Shown: positions 34,547 through 45,075, counted from the stretch's first letter. The stretch is DNA of 64,000 bases from Halogeometricum rufum (GCF_900112175.1 NZ_FOYT01000002.1:496001-560000), one strand, 5' to 3'. The notes: generated from the letters alone by a model not told the origin. Numbers and translations: made by a program.

Positions 34547-34870
34547 TCAGACCTCGACGAGTTCCTCGGCGACCACGTCGGCCGCGAGGAGGTTCGGGTC
34601 CACGGCGAGGTCGGTCTGGCCGCGGGCGAACTCCGGGAGCGAGTCGTGCGAGTAGGTGACGATTCGGACGTCGGGGTTCTCCTCGCGAGCGACGGGGATG
34701 ATGGAGGCGTCGTCCATGTCGGTGAGGACGAGCGTATCTACGGTGTCGATGCCCGCCTCGAGCAGGGCGTCGCGGTTGGCGACGCCGTCGAAGCGAATCA
34801 ACTCGACGCCGAGGGCCGCGATGGCGTCGCCGAGTCCGTCTTCGTCGGGTCCGGTGATGAGCACGGTCAT
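34547..34870 (-). CDS. Small TrkA-N/Rossmann-like protein (DUF7126-like) of the pyrG-guaA operon
   Basis: 107 residues with an alpha/beta pattern: [20 protein letters not shown], then [20 protein letters not shown], resembling a half Rossmann or TrkA-N fold. Its ATG overlaps the guaA stop by four bases (ATGA), so it is made with GMP synthase. The link with two glutamine-dependent nucleotide enzymes suggests a role in nucleotide metabolism, but the function is unknown. Confidence 0.8.
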   Translation of the reverse strand: MTVLITGPDEDGLGDAIAALGVELIRFDGVANRDALLEAGIDTVDTLVLTDMDDASIIPVAREENPDVRIVTYSHDSLPEFARGQTDLAVDPNLLAADVVAEELVEV

Positions 34871-35784
34871 TCGTACTCGATGGTCGCGGGGGGCTTGTGC
34901 GTTACGTCGTAGACGACCCGCGCGACGTTGTCGTTCTGACCGGTGATGCGCGATTGGATGCGCTGGAGCGTCTCCCACGACAGTTCCTGCGCTCGGGCGG
35001 TCATGCCGTCGCGCGACTCGACGGAGCGAACGGCGACGATCCAGCCGTGGACGCGGTTGTCCCCCTTCACGCCCGTCCCCTTGCCGATGACGGCGGCGAA
35101 CGCCTGCCAGGGGTCGTACTCCTCCAGTTCCTCTTCGACGACGTGGCACGCCTCGCGGGCCACCTCGACCTTCTCCTTCGTCACCTCGCCGATGACGCGG
35201 ACGGCGAGTCCGGGGCCGGGGAACGGCATGCGCTCGGAGACGACTTCCTCCAGACCGAGGGCGCGGGCCACCTCCCGAACCTCGTCTTTGTAGAGGTCGC
35301 GGACGGGTTCGACGATGCCCTCGAAGTCCACCACGTCCGGCAGGCCGCCGACGTTGTGGTGGGACTTGATGTTGCCCTCGGACTCGATGCGGTCGGGGTA
35401 GATGGTCCCCTGCACGAGGTAGTCCGCGCCGACGTCCGTCGCCTCGCGTTCGAACTCGCGGATGAACTGCTCGCCGATGGCCTTTCGCTTCTCCTCGGGG
35501 TCGACGACGCCCTCGAGAGCGCCGAGGAACCGGTCTTCGGCGTCGACCACGCGGAGCGACTCCATGTAGTCGAACGTCTCGTGGATGCTCTCCGTCTCGC
35601 CCTTCCGCATCAGGCCGGTGTCGACGTAGACGGGGGTGAGTTGGTCGCCGATGGCTCGGTAGGCGAGTGCGGCCGCGACGGAGGAGTCGACGCCGCCGGA
35701 GAGGGCGATGACGGCGTTCGCGTCGCCGACCGTCTCCCGAATCTCCTCGGTCGCCTCGTCGACGAACGAGTCGGTGTCGACCAT
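34867..35784 (-). CDS. guaA: GMP synthase, ATP-pyrophosphatase subunit
   Basis: 305 residues. The PP-loop SGGVDSS is at 29-35, followed by the dimerisation domain with [16 protein letters not shown] and the end KPPATIEYE. Archaea split GMP synthase into a glutaminase and this ATPase subunit; the glutaminase gene is not in the window. It aminates XMP to GMP. The start codon overlaps the pyrG stop (TAATG), and its own stop overlaps the next gene, forming a tight three-gene operon. Confidence 0.95.
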   Translation of the reverse strand: MVDTDSFVDEATEEIRETVGDANAVIALSGGVDSSVAAALAYRAIGDQLTPVYVDTGLMRKGETESIHETFDYMESLRVVDAEDRFLGALEGVVDPEEKRKAIGEQFIREFEREATDVGADYLVQGTIYPDRIESEGNIKSHHNVGGLPDVVDFEGIVEPVRDLYKDEVREVARALGLEEVVSERMPFPGPGLAVRVIGEVTKEKVEVAREACHVVEEELEEYDPWQAFAAVIGKGTGVKGDNRVHGWIVAVRSVESRDGMTARAQELSWETLQRIQSRITGQNDNVARVVYDVTHKPPATIEYE

Positions 35785-37445
35785 TACGCCTGCACCTCCG
35801 GGTCCGCGGCGAGTTCGCGCGCGTCGAGGTCACCGAGGACGGCCTGCAGGAATCCCACGAACGGCGGACTCGCCCGGTCGGGGCGCGACCGGAACTCGGG
35901 GTGGAACTGCGTCCCGAGGAAGTACGGGTGGTCGGTCCGTTCGAGAATCTCCATCCGGTTGTCCGCCCGCCCGGAGAACGTCAGCGCGCCGTCTTCGAGT
36001 TCGTCGATGTAGTCGGGGGCGACCTCGTAGCGGTGCCGGTGGCGTTCCGTGCAGGCGGTGGCGCCGTAGACGTGTTCGGCGAGGGACCCTTCGCCGATGG
36101 CCGTCTCGTGGGCACCGAGACGCATCGTTCCGCCCATGTCCTCCGTCTCGTACTGCTCGGGGAGCAGGTCGATGACGGGGTAGGAGGTGTCGGGGTCGAT
36201 TTCCGCCGAGTGGGCGTCCTCGTGGCCGAGGACGTTGCGCGCGTGTTCGACGACGGCCATCTGGAAGCCGAGACAGAGGCCGAGGAACGGCACGTCGTTC
36301 TCGCGGCAGTAGCGAATCGCCTCTATCTTGCCCGCGGTGCCGCGCGTGCCGAACCCGCCGGGGACGACGACGCCGTCGGCCTCCTTCAGGCGGTTCGTGT
36401 GCTTGTCCAGCATCTCGTCGGAGTCCACCCAGAGGACGTTCACCTCCGTCCGCGTCTCGATGCCGGCGTGTTTCAGCGCCTCGTTGACGGACATGTAGGC
36501 GTCTTCGAGGTCGTACTTGCCGACGAGGGCGACGTCGACCTCCTGCTCCCGGTCGCGCGTGACGAGTTCGCGCCAGCGGTTGTCGCGTTCCGGCTTCGGC
36601 CGCGCCTCCACCGAGAGGTTCAGCCGTTCCATCACGAACTCGTCGAGGCCCTCCTCCTCGACCATCAGGGGGACGTGGTAGATGTCCTCGACGTCGGAGT
36701 TCGAGAACACCGCCTCCGTCGGCACGTCGCAGAACAGCGCTATCTTCTCCTTCGTCTCGGGGTCGAGTTTGTCCTCCGAGCGCCCGACGAGGACGTCGGG
36801 TTGCAGGCCGATGCTCCGCAGTTCCTTCACGGAGTGCTGCGTCGGCTTCGTCTTCTGCTCGCCGTTCTTCGAGTACGGGACGAGGGTGACGTGCGTGAAG
36901 AGGATGTCGTCGTCCTCCTCCTCGTGGGCGAACTGTCGGAGCGCTTCGAGGAACGGCATCCCCTCGATGTCGCCGACGGTGCCGCCGACTTCGACGATGC
37001 AGACGTCCGTCCCCGCGGCCGCCTCGCGGATGCGTCGCTTGATGTCGTCGGTGACGTGCGGGATTATCTGCACCGTCTTCCCGAGGTAGTCGCCGGCGCG
37101 TTCCTTCTGGATGACGTGCTGGTACGTCTTCCCCGTCGTCACGTTGTGGTCGGAGGTCATGTCCTCCCCGAGGAATCGCTCGTAGTTCCCCAGGTCGAGG
37201 TCGACCTCGCCGCCGTCCTTCAGGACGTACACCTCGCCGTGCTGGTACGGGTTCATCGTCCCGGCGTCGACGTTCAGATACGGGTCGATCTTGACCGCGG
37301 TGACGTCGAACCCGGCGTTCGAGAGCAGACGGCCCGTACTCGCGGCGGTGATGCCTTTGCCCAGTCCGGACATCACACCTCCTGTCACGAAAATGAACTT
37401 CCGACCCAGAGACGGGTCGTACCCGGTTTCGGGTTCCTTCGGCAT
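35784..37445 (-). CDS. pyrG: CTP synthase
   Basis: 553 residues from the ATG at 37445. The synthetase domain has [16 protein letters not shown] near the start, [20 protein letters not shown] and [11 protein letters not shown]. The C-terminal class-I glutaminase has the nucleophile in FLGLCLGFQ and the His-Glu pair in FHPEF near the end. It converts UTP to CTP with glutamine and ATP. It is the first gene of the pyrG-guaA operon. Confidence 0.96.
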   Translation of the reverse strand: MPKEPETGYDPSLGRKFIFVTGGVMSGLGKGITAASTGRLLSNAGFDVTAVKIDPYLNVDAGTMNPYQHGEVYVLKDGGEVDLDLGNYERFLGEDMTSDHNVTTGKTYQHVIQKERAGDYLGKTVQIIPHVTDDIKRRIREAAAGTDVCIVEVGGTVGDIEGMPFLEALRQFAHEEEDDDILFTHVTLVPYSKNGEQKTKPTQHSVKELRSIGLQPDVLVGRSEDKLDPETKEKIALFCDVPTEAVFSNSDVEDIYHVPLMVEEEGLDEFVMERLNLSVEARPKPERDNRWRELVTRDREQEVDVALVGKYDLEDAYMSVNEALKHAGIETRTEVNVLWVDSDEMLDKHTNRLKEADGVVVPGGFGTRGTAGKIEAIRYCRENDVPFLGLCLGFQMAVVEHARNVLGHEDAHSAEIDPDTSYPVIDLLPEQYETEDMGGTMRLGAHETAIGEGSLAEHVYGATACTERHRHRYEVAPDYIDELEDGALTFSGRADNRMEILERTDHPYFLGTQFHPEFRSRPDRASPPFVGFLQAVLGDLDARELAADPEVQA

Positions 37446-37606
37446 ACCGACTGTGTGCCAGCCCACGTCAAAACCGTTTCGGAGCGACCGATTCCGTGCC
37501 ACACACCCCCACGTGTTTCCGGGTTGAAAGTACACGCGCGTCCGGTTCTCGTCCCGACGGGGCGTCCGAAGGTACTACCCTCGGGGCGCCGTACCCTCGT
37601 CCACCT

Positions 37607-38377
37607 GTGTACGACTACCACCTCCACTCGAACTACTCCGACGGCGACTTCCTGCGGGCGATGGTCGCCGCGGCGGCGTCGGCGGGACTGTCGGGCGTCG
37701 GCGTGGCCGACCACTGCATGGTCGTCTCCACCGACTGGGCGCGCGAGTCCCGCCGCGAGTTGGGGTTCAACCTCGACACGACGTACGAACGCCGCCGGGA
37801 GGCCATCGAGTCGTTGCGCGAGGAGTTCGACCTCCGCGTCTTCGACGCCGCGGAGGTGGACTACGAACCCGGCCACGAGGCGGAGATACGTGCGTTCCTC
37901 GCCGACGCCGATTTCGACTACGCCGTCGGGAGCGTCCACGCACTCGACGGCGCGAACGTCCACGCCACCGGCCACTTCGAGGGGATGTCCGAGTCCCGGC
38001 GGCGCGAACTGGTCGAGCGGTACTTCGAGAAACTCGAATCGCTCGTGGCGTCGGAACTGTTCGAGATAGCCGCCCACGCCGACCTGATAGAGCGGAACCC
38101 CGCGCTCCGCGGGTTCGCCACCAGAGAGCAGTACGAGCGAGTCGCCGACGCCTTCGCGTCGTCGCGGACGGTGCCCGAGGTGAACGCCGGACGCGTCCGC
38201 AGCGAGTACGGACGGTTCCACCCGACGACCGAGTTCTTCGAGGTGCTCCGCGAACGCGGCGTCGAGTTCACCCTCGGGTCGGACGCGCACGCGCCCGACG
38301 AAGTCGGTCCGCTGGCCGCCGAACTCCGCGCGTTCGTCGCCGACAGCGGCCTCGACCCGGTGACGCTCGCCGTCTGA
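37607..38377 (+). CDS. PHP-domain phosphoesterase (histidinol-phosphatase-like)
   Basis: 256 residues from a GTG start (YDYHLHSNYSDGD). PHP metal ligands are visible: HLHSNYSDG, GVADHC, the Glu in DAAEVDYEPGHE, HALDG, AAHADLIERNP and the final GSDAHAPDEVG. Such proteins dephosphorylate histidinol phosphate or other small phosphates. No his genes are near, so the substrate is uncertain. It is divergent from pyrG. Confidence 0.88.
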   Translation: MYDYHLHSNYSDGDFLRAMVAAAASAGLSGVGVADHCMVVSTDWARESRRELGFNLDTTYERRREAIESLREEFDLRVFDAAEVDYEPGHEAEIRAFLADADFDYAVGSVHALDGANVHATGHFEGMSESRRRELVERYFEKLESLVASELFEIAAHADLIERNPALRGFATREQYERVADAFASSRTVPEVNAGRVRSEYGRFHPTTEFFEVLRERGVEFTLGSDAHAPDEVGPLAAELRAFVADSGLDPVTLAV

Positions 38378-39718
38378 CTACTCTTCGGCCTCGCCCTCGA
38401 CGGTCCCTGCCTCGGTCTCCCGCCGTCGAACCGCCGGTTTCGCGTCGTCCGAGAGCGCCCGCGGCGAGGGCGTGTCGTCGTCCGCCGCCCCCTCGCTCTC
38501 CTCGGCCGGGTGGTCGTCGTCGACGTCGACGGTGACGGCGTCCGCGCCGAGTTCGGCATCTGCGTCCGCGTCCGCACCCCCGCCCGTCTCGCCGTCCTCG
38601 GCGCGGTCGGTGTCACTCTCGCCCGTCGCGTCGGTCGCCGGCCCCGTCTCCCGCGCGACGACCTCGTCGTCTTCGAGGTCCACGCGTTCGACGCCGGGCA
38701 CCTCCAGAATCAGGTCGGGACCGAACGCCGCGGCGGGCGTCTGGTACCCCGTCGGCGCCTCGCCGGCGAGCGTCTTCTCCGCGCAGAGCAGGGCCGTCTG
38801 GACGGTCACGTCGTAGGTGTCGGGCGTCCGGAGGCGCGAGACGACCCGGTCGCGCGAGGAGCGAACCTCCCCCCAGATGCGCGTCTCCGAGGACTCGCGC
38901 TTCTCCGCGTCGGGGCCCTCCACGTACCGTTCGACGGCGTATTCGAGGAGCGACTGGACCGGTTTCGTGTCGAGGAGGCCGCCGAGGTACCGCGTCGCCG
39001 CGAAGGCCCGCCGCGCGTTCGACGGGAGCGAGAGGTACACCTCGACGTTCGGGATGCCCGTCGTGAACGTCGCGGTGGAGACGTCGCCCCAGGGGAAGGT
39101 GACGGCGCGGTGGAGGCCGTCGCCGAAGTCCACGGCGCGCGTCTTGTGCGCCATCGGCACCCAGCGAAGGTCGCCGTCCCGTCGCACCGCGCCGCCGTCG
39201 GCCGCGTTGCCGAGAACCGTCTTGAGCGTTCCCGGCGAGACGCCGCCGTCGGCCTCGAGGGCGAGAGCGAGGTGCGTCGCCTCGGGGAGGCGGGACTGCA
39301 GGTGGGCGGCCAGACAGTCGGTGGGGACCACGTCGAACCCGACGCCGGGCAGGAGGGTGACGCCGGCGTCCTCGGCGTCGTCGCTCCGGCGCTTGATTCG
39401 CTCGAACACCTGCAGTTCGCCCGTGATGTCGAGGTAGTGCGTCCCCGTCTCGACGCAGGCGTCGACCATCTGGTCGGCCGTCTCGTCGAACGGGCCGGCG
39501 CAGTTCAGGACGAGGGAGACGTCGTCGAGCATCGTCGCCGCCTGCGACACGTCGAACGTCCGGTAGGGGAGGTCGAGTTCGTCGGCCACGTCGCGGGTCC
39601 GCTTTGCGTCCCGGCCCGCGAGGACCACGTCGAGTTCACGGTCGGCCGCTTCCTCGGCGACGAGGCGACCGGTGTATCCGTACGCGCCGTAGACGAGAAA
39701 CTGAGAGTCGTCTGCCAT
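38378..39718 (-). CDS. Saccharopine dehydrogenase-family (trans-acting enoyl reductase-like) oxidoreductase
   Basis: 446 residues. N-terminal Rossmann motif VYGAYGYTGRLVAEEA (about 8-23), LVLNCAGPFDETADQMVDAC and DITGELQVFE are those of short saccharopine-dehydrogenase-like reductases, such as those acting on polyketide or prenyl chains. Residues after about 355 form a long Asp/Ala/Glu-rich tail of low complexity, unusual for the family. It ends exactly one base beyond the convergent PHP gene. Confidence 0.85.
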   Translation of the reverse strand: MADDSQFLVYGAYGYTGRLVAEEAADRELDVVLAGRDAKRTRDVADELDLPYRTFDVSQAATMLDDVSLVLNCAGPFDETADQMVDACVETGTHYLDITGELQVFERIKRRSDDAEDAGVTLLPGVGFDVVPTDCLAAHLQSRLPEATHLALALEADGGVSPGTLKTVLGNAADGGAVRRDGDLRWVPMAHKTRAVDFGDGLHRAVTFPWGDVSTATFTTGIPNVEVYLSLPSNARRAFAATRYLGGLLDTKPVQSLLEYAVERYVEGPDAEKRESSETRIWGEVRSSRDRVVSRLRTPDTYDVTVQTALLCAEKTLAGEAPTGYQTPAAAFGPDLILEVPGVERVDLEDDEVVARETGPATDATGESDTDRAEDGETGGGADADADAELGADAVTVDVDDDHPAEESEGAADDDTPSPRALSDDAKPAVRRRETEAGTVEGEAEE

Positions 39719-39853
39719 GGTTCGGCGTTGGGTCCTCGGCCGGTTATTCGTACCGGCTCCGCCCCCGGTCGCGGGCCGGCGAACCGGCGTTCGGAACCCC
39801 GACTGGACTGCCGGGACCGGTGCCGTTGACACCGCGGCGTCCGAGGCGGCGGT

Positions 39854-40654
39854 ATGGAGATTCCGAGACTCGGCTTCGGCACGTATCAGATGGACGAACG
39901 CGAGGAGTGCGTCGAGGCCGTCGAACTGGCGATGGAGACGGGCTACGAACACGTCGACACCGCGCAGGGCTACGACAACGAGGAGTACGTCGCGGAGGGC
40001 CTGGACGCCTCGGGCGTGGACCGCGACGAGGTGTTCGTGGCGACGAAACTCGACACGGACAACCTCGCGTCCGACGACGTCGTCGAGACGGCGCAAGAGA
40101 GCGCGGAGCGACTGGGTACCGACAGCATCGACCTGCTGTACGTCCACTGGCCGATCAACACGTACGACCCCGAGGAGACGCTCCCCGCACTCGACGAACT
40201 CGTCGACGACGGACTCGTCGAACGCGTCGGCCTGAGCAACTTCCGCCCCGACCAGATGCGGGAGGCCATCGAGACACTCGACGCGCCGGTCTACGCGCAT
40301 CAGGTCGAGATGCACCCGATGCTCCCGCAGGAGGAACTGCACGAACTCGCCGTCGAGGAGGACCACCAACTCGTCGCCTACTGCCCCATCGCCCGCGGGA
40401 AGGTGGCCGACGTGCCCGAGATTCGGCAGGTCGCCGAGAAGCACGACGCGACGGCCGCGCAGGTGTCGCTGGCGTGGTTGATGGACAAGGAGAACGTCAC
40501 GGCCATCCCGAAGGCCGCCTCGCCCGACCACGTCGAGGAGAACTACGAGTCGCTCGAACTCGAACTGGACGACGAGGACCGCGAGACCATCGGCAGTATC
40601 GAGACGCGAGAGCGCATCGTCGACTTCGACGAAGCGCCGTGGAACCAGGTCTGA
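39854..40654 (+). CDS. Aldo/keto reductase
   Basis: 266 residues of the TIM-barrel AKR type. Catalytic residues Asp35 and Tyr40 lie in HVDTAQGYDNEEY, the Lys in VATKLD and the His in YVHWP. The NADPH-binding end IPKAASPDHVEENYE is present. It reduces carbonyl compounds; the physiological substrate is unknown. It is preceded by the divergent saccharopine-type gene, 135 bases away. Confidence 0.92.
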   Translation: MEIPRLGFGTYQMDEREECVEAVELAMETGYEHVDTAQGYDNEEYVAEGLDASGVDRDEVFVATKLDTDNLASDDVVETAQESAERLGTDSIDLLYVHWPINTYDPEETLPALDELVDDGLVERVGLSNFRPDQMREAIETLDAPVYAHQVEMHPMLPQEELHELAVEEDHQLVAYCPIARGKVADVPEIRQVAEKHDATAAQVSLAWLMDKENVTAIPKAASPDHVEENYESLELELDDEDRETIGSIETRERIVDFDEAPWNQV

Positions 40655-40757
40655 ATCCCCCCGCCGACCCGCGTCGGTGACGCCGCGGTCTGACTGACCA
40701 TCACATCACCCGTCTTCGACGTTCTCAGGTGCTAACAAGTCCGAATAGGGTAGTAAG

Positions 40758-40766
40758 TTTTACAAA
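40758..40766 (+). promoter_or_regulatory. TATA element of the 55-aa zinc protein gene
   Basis: TTTACAAAT is centred about 27 bases before the ATG at 40789, the placement for a leaderless transcript. Confidence 0.6.
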
Positions 40767-40788
40767 TATTCGTGCGAAATTTCGAGAC

Positions 40789-40956
40789 ATGGGAGTCGCC
40801 GTAGTGGCGTGCCCACACTGTGGGCAGATGGTAGAAGCTGAGTGCCCGACAGGCGTCTGCACGGAGGGCGTCCGCAGACGGCTGAAAGCCGAGTACCGGG
40901 CGACTCGTAACACCTGTCCGGAGTGCGGGTCGCAGTACGACATCAGGGAGCCGTAG
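40789..40956 (+). CDS. 55-aa zinc-finger protein
   Basis: 55 residues with CPHCG (8-12) and CPECG (43-47), plus a middle Cys pair in ECPTGVC. Two-knuckle spacing over 30 residues suggests one or two zinc sites. Haloarchaea encode many such micro-zinc proteins with regulatory roles. The leaderless promoter is clear, which supports the gene. Confidence 0.75.
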   Translation: MGVAVVACPHCGQMVEAECPTGVCTEGVRRRLKAEYRATRNTCPECGSQYDIREP

Positions 40957-41019
40957 CCGCCGTCGGGGGACGGCAGCCTCCGGTGCCGAGCGACGCGTCT
41001 TCGCCGCTCTCCTCCGCGG

Positions 41020-43713
41020 TCACCCGGTGTTCTTCATCCCCGCCGCGATGCCCTTCACGGTCAGCCGAAGCGTCCGCTCCTCGTCTTCGGTCCGGTGGGT
41101 CTGCGACAGCAGGTGGGTCTGGAGCAGGTTCAGCGGGTCCACGTAGGGGTTCCGCCGACGCAGGCTCTCGTCCAGCCACTGGCGCTTCAGGAGCGATTCC
41201 CGGCCGCTCACGTCGAGGACGATGTCGCGGGCGCGTTCGTACTCGTCGTACAGGCGCGGGTAGAACCGCTCGCGCAGGTCGTCGTCCGCGAGGGCCGCGT
41301 AGTGCTCGGCGATGCCGAACTCCGTCCGCGCGAGGGCGAGCGAGGCGTTGTCGAGCGTCGTCTGGAAGAACGGCCACTCGTCGTACATCTCGCGGAGGGT
41401 GGCGACGTCGCCGCCGTCGTCGAGGTACGCCTGGATGCCCGCGCCCAGCGCGTACCAGCCGGTGATGATACAGCGGGACTGCGTCCACGAGAACACCCAC
41501 GGGATGGCCCGCAGGTCCTCGACGGTGCGTTCGCCGGACCGGGAGGCGGGGCGTGAGCCGAGGTTGAGGTCCTCGATGACCGTGATGGGCGTCGCCTGCT
41601 CGAAGTAGGAGACGAAGCCCTCGGATTCGAGCAGGTCCTGGTACTCCCGCCGGGCGGCAGTCGCCATCGTGTCCATCGCGTCGGCCCACTCCTCGGGCAC
41701 CTCCTCCTCGGGCACCTTGATGGCCTCGTGTCGCGACCGGACCTGCGCGTTCAGCATCTGTTCGAGGTTGCGTTCGGCGATGCGCGGGTTGGCGTACTTC
41801 TCGGCGATGGCCTCGCCCTGTTCGGTGAACTTAATCTGGCCCGTCACCGTCTCGTTCGGGAGCGCCAGCATCGCCTCGTTCATCGGGCCGCCGCCGCGGG
41901 AGATGGACCCGCCGCGGCCGTGGAACAGGCGCATCGTCACGTCGAAGTCGTCGCAGATGGTCGCGAGGCGGCGCTGGTTCTTGTAGAGGTCCCAGTTGGC
42001 CGCGAGGTAGCCGTTCTCCTTGTTCGAGTCGGAGTAGCCGAGCATTATCTCCTGCAGGCCGTTGCGGGCGGCCAGCACCTGCTCGTACGCCTCGTTCTCG
42101 AACAGCGTCCCCATGATGCGGCGCGCGCCGTTCAGCGCCGACTCCGTCTCGAGGAGCGGCACCACGTCGAGGCCGCAGTGGTCGGGCAGGGAGACGACGC
42201 CCGCTTGGTCGGCGAGGAACAGCACTTCGAGGACGTGGCTCGGCTCCTCGGTCATCGAGATGCAGTAGGTGTCGATGGCGCCGACGCCGTACTCACGCTG
42301 CCACTCGCCGAGCTTCTCGAAGCGCGTCAGCACGCGCTGGGCCGTGTCCGAGATGTCGCCGGGGTCGGCGAGGTCCAGCAGGGGTTCGTCCTGCAGGATG
42401 GCCTCGGTCAGCACCTCGACGCGGCCCGCCTCGTCGCGGCCGCGGTAGTCGATTCCCTCGTGTTCGAGCGCCTCGTGGACCGCCTCGGTGTGGTTCTCCT
42501 GGTGGTCGCGCAGGTCGAGGCTGGCGAGCGTGAAGCCGAACGTGTCCACCTGCCGCATCAGCGGGCTCACGTACTCGTCGGCGACGACGTCCGCGCCGTT
42601 GGCGCGGAGGCTCGCGTCGATGGTCTCGAGGTCCTCGAGGAGTTCGTGGTGGCTCGCGTAGCCGTCGGGGCGAACGTCCTCGATGCGGCGGATGCGCTCG
42701 CGCATCAGCTTCAGCTTCTGCCGGTAGGGCTCGTCGGGGTAGCGCTCCTCCGTCTCCTCGGCGACGACGGGGAGGCGTTCGCGGTCCGCCATCAGCGAGC
42801 GCTCGAAGTCGGCCCCGACGTCGATGCGGGACCCGTCCTGACTGAGGACGCCGGACAGGCGCTTGAGCGCGTCGCTGTACTTCTCCAAGACGACCGTGCG
42901 CTGGCGAGCCAGCGTGTCCTCGGTGACCTCTGGCGTGACGAACGGGTTGCCGTCGCGGTCCGACCCGGCCCACGAGCGGAACTCGAACAGTTTCGGCACG
43001 TCCACCTCGGGGTACTCGTCTGCGAGGACGTCCTCGAACTCGGCGTACACCTCGCCGACCACGTCGAACAGGATGGACTCGAGGTACCACTGGACGTTCC
43101 GCGCTTCGTCCTGCGGTTCGGGGCGGCGGTCGCGGACCTGCGAGGTCTGCCAGAGGCTCGTCACCTCTGCGTCCACCTTCCGCCAGAGCTGCTGCCGTTC
43201 GCGGTCGGTGAGGAGGCGTTCGTCCATCTCCTCGATGCGCGCGGCGATAGAGCGCAGTTTCGCCTTCACCGTCTTCCGCCGGGCCTCGGTCGGGTGCGCG
43301 GTGAACGTCGGTTCGATGAGGACGTCGTCGAGGATGCGCTGGACCGTCTGGGGGTCGGCGTCGCCGTCCGCGAACGACTCGACGGTGGCGAGCAGGCCGT
43401 CCTCAAGGTCGCCGGCCTGCGACGCCTCGCGGATGGTCCGGACGCGCTCGCGTTCCTCCGCGAGGTTGATGAGTTCGAAGTAGGTGGTGAACGCGCGGGC
43501 GACGACGCTCTCGCCGTCGGGCGAGAGCCCGTCGAGTACCTGCAGCAGGCGCGCACGGGAGTCGAGGTCGCCCTTCCGGTAGTCGATGGCGGCGGTCCTG
43601 ATGTCTTCGACGGTCTGGAACGAACTGGTGGACGACTGCTCCTCCAGCACGTCGCCCAGGAGCGCCCCGAGCTCCCGGACGTCCCGCCTCACGTCTCGCG
43701 TGTGTAACTCCAT
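41020..43713 (-). CDS. ppc: Phosphoenolpyruvate carboxylase
   Basis: 897 residues from the ATG at 43713, the length of the long bacterial-type enzyme. Catalytic His is in EPTFTAHPTEARRK, and other conserved stretches are FRSWAGSDRDGNPFVT, GYSDSNKENGYLAANW, LFHGRGGSISRGGGPMNEA and the C-terminal end RLTVKGIAAGMKNTG. It carboxylates PEP to oxaloacetate, replenishing the citrate cycle and linking to glutamate formation. Long spacers on both sides suggest a single-gene transcript. Confidence 0.97.
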   Translation of the reverse strand: MELHTRDVRRDVRELGALLGDVLEEQSSTSSFQTVEDIRTAAIDYRKGDLDSRARLLQVLDGLSPDGESVVARAFTTYFELINLAEERERVRTIREASQAGDLEDGLLATVESFADGDADPQTVQRILDDVLIEPTFTAHPTEARRKTVKAKLRSIAARIEEMDERLLTDRERQQLWRKVDAEVTSLWQTSQVRDRRPEPQDEARNVQWYLESILFDVVGEVYAEFEDVLADEYPEVDVPKLFEFRSWAGSDRDGNPFVTPEVTEDTLARQRTVVLEKYSDALKRLSGVLSQDGSRIDVGADFERSLMADRERLPVVAEETEERYPDEPYRQKLKLMRERIRRIEDVRPDGYASHHELLEDLETIDASLRANGADVVADEYVSPLMRQVDTFGFTLASLDLRDHQENHTEAVHEALEHEGIDYRGRDEAGRVEVLTEAILQDEPLLDLADPGDISDTAQRVLTRFEKLGEWQREYGVGAIDTYCISMTEEPSHVLEVLFLADQAGVVSLPDHCGLDVVPLLETESALNGARRIMGTLFENEAYEQVLAARNGLQEIMLGYSDSNKENGYLAANWDLYKNQRRLATICDDFDVTMRLFHGRGGSISRGGGPMNEAMLALPNETVTGQIKFTEQGEAIAEKYANPRIAERNLEQMLNAQVRSRHEAIKVPEEEVPEEWADAMDTMATAARREYQDLLESEGFVSYFEQATPITVIEDLNLGSRPASRSGERTVEDLRAIPWVFSWTQSRCIITGWYALGAGIQAYLDDGGDVATLREMYDEWPFFQTTLDNASLALARTEFGIAEHYAALADDDLRERFYPRLYDEYERARDIVLDVSGRESLLKRQWLDESLRRRNPYVDPLNLLQTHLLSQTHRTEDEERTLRLTVKGIAAGMKNTG

Positions 43714-43822
43714 GACCAAGGCTATACTCGCATCTGTGTAAAAGCCACGAGTCGTTAGAAAAAATTGCCCGCCGCTCGGGCGCGGCGGCACGCTTTTGAA
43801 CGCGTCGGGCCTCCGTACGACT

Positions 43823-44041
43823 ATGTTGCTCAGAGCGGCCCTCCTCGTGCTCGGACTCGTCGAACTCCTCCGGCCGAAGCAGGTGGTGGACTTCTGGATG
43901 AACCTCGCGACGACGGGCGACGCCGAGGTCCGCCGGTGGGTGTACGCGGCCGCGCGATTCGAAGGGCTCTGTCTCGTCCTGTGGGCGGTGACCCGCGGGC
44001 GCGGCGGGTCCGACGCCGAGGGCGACGGCGCCTCGGACTGA
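43823..44041 (+). CDS. 72-aa membrane-associated protein, conserved haloarchaeal type
   Basis: 72 residues from the ATG at 43823. A hydrophobic N-terminal helix LLRAALLVLGLVELL is followed by RPKQVVDFWMNLATTGDAEV and a second hydrophobic stretch FEGLCLVLWAV. No function known. It lies 102 bases upstream of the Rieske gene. Confidence 0.7.
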   Translation: MLLRAALLVLGLVELLRPKQVVDFWMNLATTGDAEVRRWVYAAARFEGLCLVLWAVTRGRGGSDAEGDGASD

Positions 44042-44142
44042 GACGCCGACGACGCGGCGGTCAGACGGGTGATTCGACGGACGGACCAGTTCGTGGGGTC
44101 GGGTTTCGTCACCCTTTTTACCGGCGGGGCGAAGGTTCGTGT

Positions 44143-44979
44143 ATGAGCGACAAGTACCCGGAAGACTCGGGTCGTCGCCGGTTCGTCAAAGGTGTCGTGG
44201 GGGGCGCGGCACTCGCCGGCGTCGGCGCATCGGGCGCGGCCGCCATCAACTCCGCGACCACCTCTCCCGGCGCAGGCGGGGGTTCGACGCAGGCGATGGC
44301 CATCGAGAACACCGACGGTCCCGCACCGCGCGGGATGCCGCAGGTACCCATCGAAATCGACTCCGAGGGGTACCTCAAGGGCGTCTGGCCCGAAGTGAAG
44401 ACCATCGAGCAGCAGGGGGTCCAGATTCAGGTCGCCGAGACCGAAGACTACGAGGGCTCCGGCGTCACGTACACCTCCGAGTGGTTCCAGTACTGCGGCG
44501 TGGAGTCGTACGCGGGCATCGAACCCGACTACGACTCGGACAACTACTTCATCTCGGGGTCGAACCCCGGATACGACTGGCAGTCCGAGGCGTACTCGGA
44601 GGGTGACCGCCTCCACGTGGACGACTTCTCGGACTACCGCGAGTGGGGCAACGGCGTCGGGCAGTCGGGCATCGGGAAGGGCGCGACCGGCCGCTGGCGG
44701 TCCGAAGACGCCGAAGACGTCATCCCGATTCAGGTCCTCCGCTCCGAACGCATCGAAGAGGCCGCCCAGAACGACCCGTGGCTACAGGCGTCCACGCAGG
44801 ACGGCTTCATCGCGTGGCTGAACAAGTGTACGCACTTCTGCTGCGTGCCGAAGTACAAGACCGAGGGCTCCGAGAAGTTCAACGCGGAGAACGACGTCTA
44901 CTGTCAGTGCCACCAGTCGGTGTACGACCCCTTCAGCATCGTCGAGACCCTGTTCGTCGCTCGTCCGCGTCCCGACTGA
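44143..44979 (+). CDS. Rieske iron-sulfur protein with Tat signal
   Basis: 278 residues from the ATG at 44143. A twin-arginine signal (GRRRFVKGVVGGAALAGVGA, 10-29) leads to export with the cofactor in place. The cluster motifs are CTHFCC (Cys229, His231) and CQCHQSVYDPF (Cys254, His257), with Cys for the usual Gly in box I. It is the electron-carrying subunit of a bc-type complex. In other haloarchaea cytochrome b genes follow, but here an aldehyde dehydrogenase does. The C-terminus stops at VARPRPD. Confidence 0.92.
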   Translation: MSDKYPEDSGRRRFVKGVVGGAALAGVGASGAAAINSATTSPGAGGGSTQAMAIENTDGPAPRGMPQVPIEIDSEGYLKGVWPEVKTIEQQGVQIQVAETEDYEGSGVTYTSEWFQYCGVESYAGIEPDYDSDNYFISGSNPGYDWQSEAYSEGDRLHVDDFSDYREWGNGVGQSGIGKGATGRWRSEDAEDVIPIQVLRSERIEEAAQNDPWLQASTQDGFIAWLNKCTHFCCVPKYKTEGSEKFNAENDVYCQCHQSVYDPFSIVETLFVARPRPD

Positions 44980-45075
44980 TTCGACCGACGGACGCGTCCC
45001 CGATACCCCCGCGGTCCCCGACTCTCGTCGCTTCGTTACCCCTCGCTTATACGAGACGCGACCGAACGACGAGTC

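Noticed and set aside
41020-44616. A single open frame of almost 1200 codons on the minus strand
   Set aside because: Only the part from the ATG at 43713 is PEP carboxylase; the upstream extension is GC-driven open frame without protein character.
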